Shown here piece by piece: positions 34,028 through 34,299 of a stretch of 34,299 bases of DNA. A program made the position numbers and the translations under genes. The stretch comes from Chlorobiaceae bacterium (GTDB lineage: Bacteria; Bacteroidota; Chlorobiia; Chlorobiales; Chlorobiaceae), in the NCBI GenBank assembly GCA_013334565.1, contig JAAXXI010000021.1, forward strand, positions 1 through 34,299, read 5' to 3'. The notes beneath the pieces were generated by a model. That model was not told the DNA's origin. It did not search any database and saw only the letters and a program-made list of their open reading frames with translations. Positions within the stretch are counted from its first letter, which is position 1; each line of letters starts with the position of its first letter.

Positions 34028-34299
34028 AGTTCCCCCTCTTCCCATTGTACGATGCTTTCGATGGCAACCAGGCGGTTCCCGTCGGGTGATCTGCCGTCAA
34101 TCTCAGAAGCAAGAGCGGCTATGGTCGGACCGCTGAAGAATCGCTCCATCGAAAATGGGCTACCGGTCATCTCCTCTATTCTTACCATCGCCTGGAGGGC
34201 GCTCAACGAATCCGCCCCCAGCTCGAACAGGTCGTCGTCGATACCAAGTCCGGCATAACCAAGCACCTCACACCAGACCTGCGCCATGAGCTCTTCTCC
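34024..34299 (-). CDS. C-terminal end of an upstream NRPS/PKS: carrier domain and acidic tail (partial)
   Basis: The 5' part lies beyond the window. The visible 91 codons hold one carrier domain, with the phosphopantetheine serine in DDDLFELGADSLSALQ and the helix-4 region FFSGPTIAALASEI. After it, a tail of about 20 residues ends in IESIVQWEEGEL. The tail is acidic and hydrophobic, as expected for a peptide that binds the TubC-type docking domain of the next protein. The stop TGA overlaps the next ATG (ATGA), so the two genes are translationally coupled and act in this order. Whether the carrier belongs to an NRPS or PKS module cannot be decided from this fragment. Confidence 0.85.
   Translation of the reverse strand, partial: GEELMAQVWCEVLGYAGLGIDDDLFELGADSLSALQAMVRIEEMTGSPFSMERFFSGPTIAALASEIDGRSPDGNRLVAIESIVQWEEGEL

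Overview
The window reads as a piece of chromosome from a Gram-negative anaerobe or phototroph with moderately high GC. Gene families and codon style point towards the green sulfur bacteria (Chlorobiaceae). That placement is an inference from gene content: no rRNA, tRNA or photosystem gene is present, so it is moderate confidence only.

Layout. (1) 1-3340: an MFS exporter, a secreted stand-alone Cache sensor-domain protein, and a frameshifted DODA/YgiD-type extradiol dioxygenase. (2) 3573-10006: a CqsA/CqsS quorum-sensing island. A CAI-1-type alpha-hydroxyketone/aminoketone synthase (cqsA, minus) is divergent from a CqsS-type membrane receptor kinase (plus). The kinase carries two receiver domains and its own HPt domain. 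It is followed by a class I glutamine amidotransferase-like gene and a class II CPD photolyase. (3) 10018-13945: RNase R, a FISUMP-domain surface protein and a YqhA-family membrane protein. (4) 14094-15957: a two-gene RiPP-like locus, with a 74-aa Cys-rich precursor candidate, a hairpin, then a radical SAM/SPASM maturase. (5) 16054-22194: a metal and redox neighbourhood with a CDF efflux pump, a zinc-ribbon protein, a DUF4405-like membrane protein, a b-type cytochrome-like membrane protein, a 12-CxxCH multihaem cytochrome and an atypical Nramp-family transporter. Two ~173-bp structured repeats with inverted ends lie among these genes. (6) 22706-25069: a GH65 disaccharide phosphorylase. (7) 25161-26838: an IS1634-like insertion sequence. 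(8) 26897-34299: the end of a hybrid NRPS-PKS assembly line, C-A-PCP-KS-AT-ACP-TE. It has a TubC-type docking domain and is ATGA-coupled to an upstream megasynthase, of which only the last carrier domain and an acidic tail are visible.

Three systems stand out. The first is a Vibrio-type ketone quorum-sensing pair in which the LuxU-like phosphotransfer step is fused to the receptor. The second is a small radical-SAM peptide locus whose precursor ends in a CC-x5-C-x-C core. The third is a terminal NRPS-PKS module without reductive domains, whose predicted beta-keto aminoacyl product could leave as a tetramic acid or, after hydrolysis and decarboxylation, as a ketone. The IS sits only 58 bp beyond the megasynthase stop codon, and its transposase frame runs out of the element into the 3' end of that gene.
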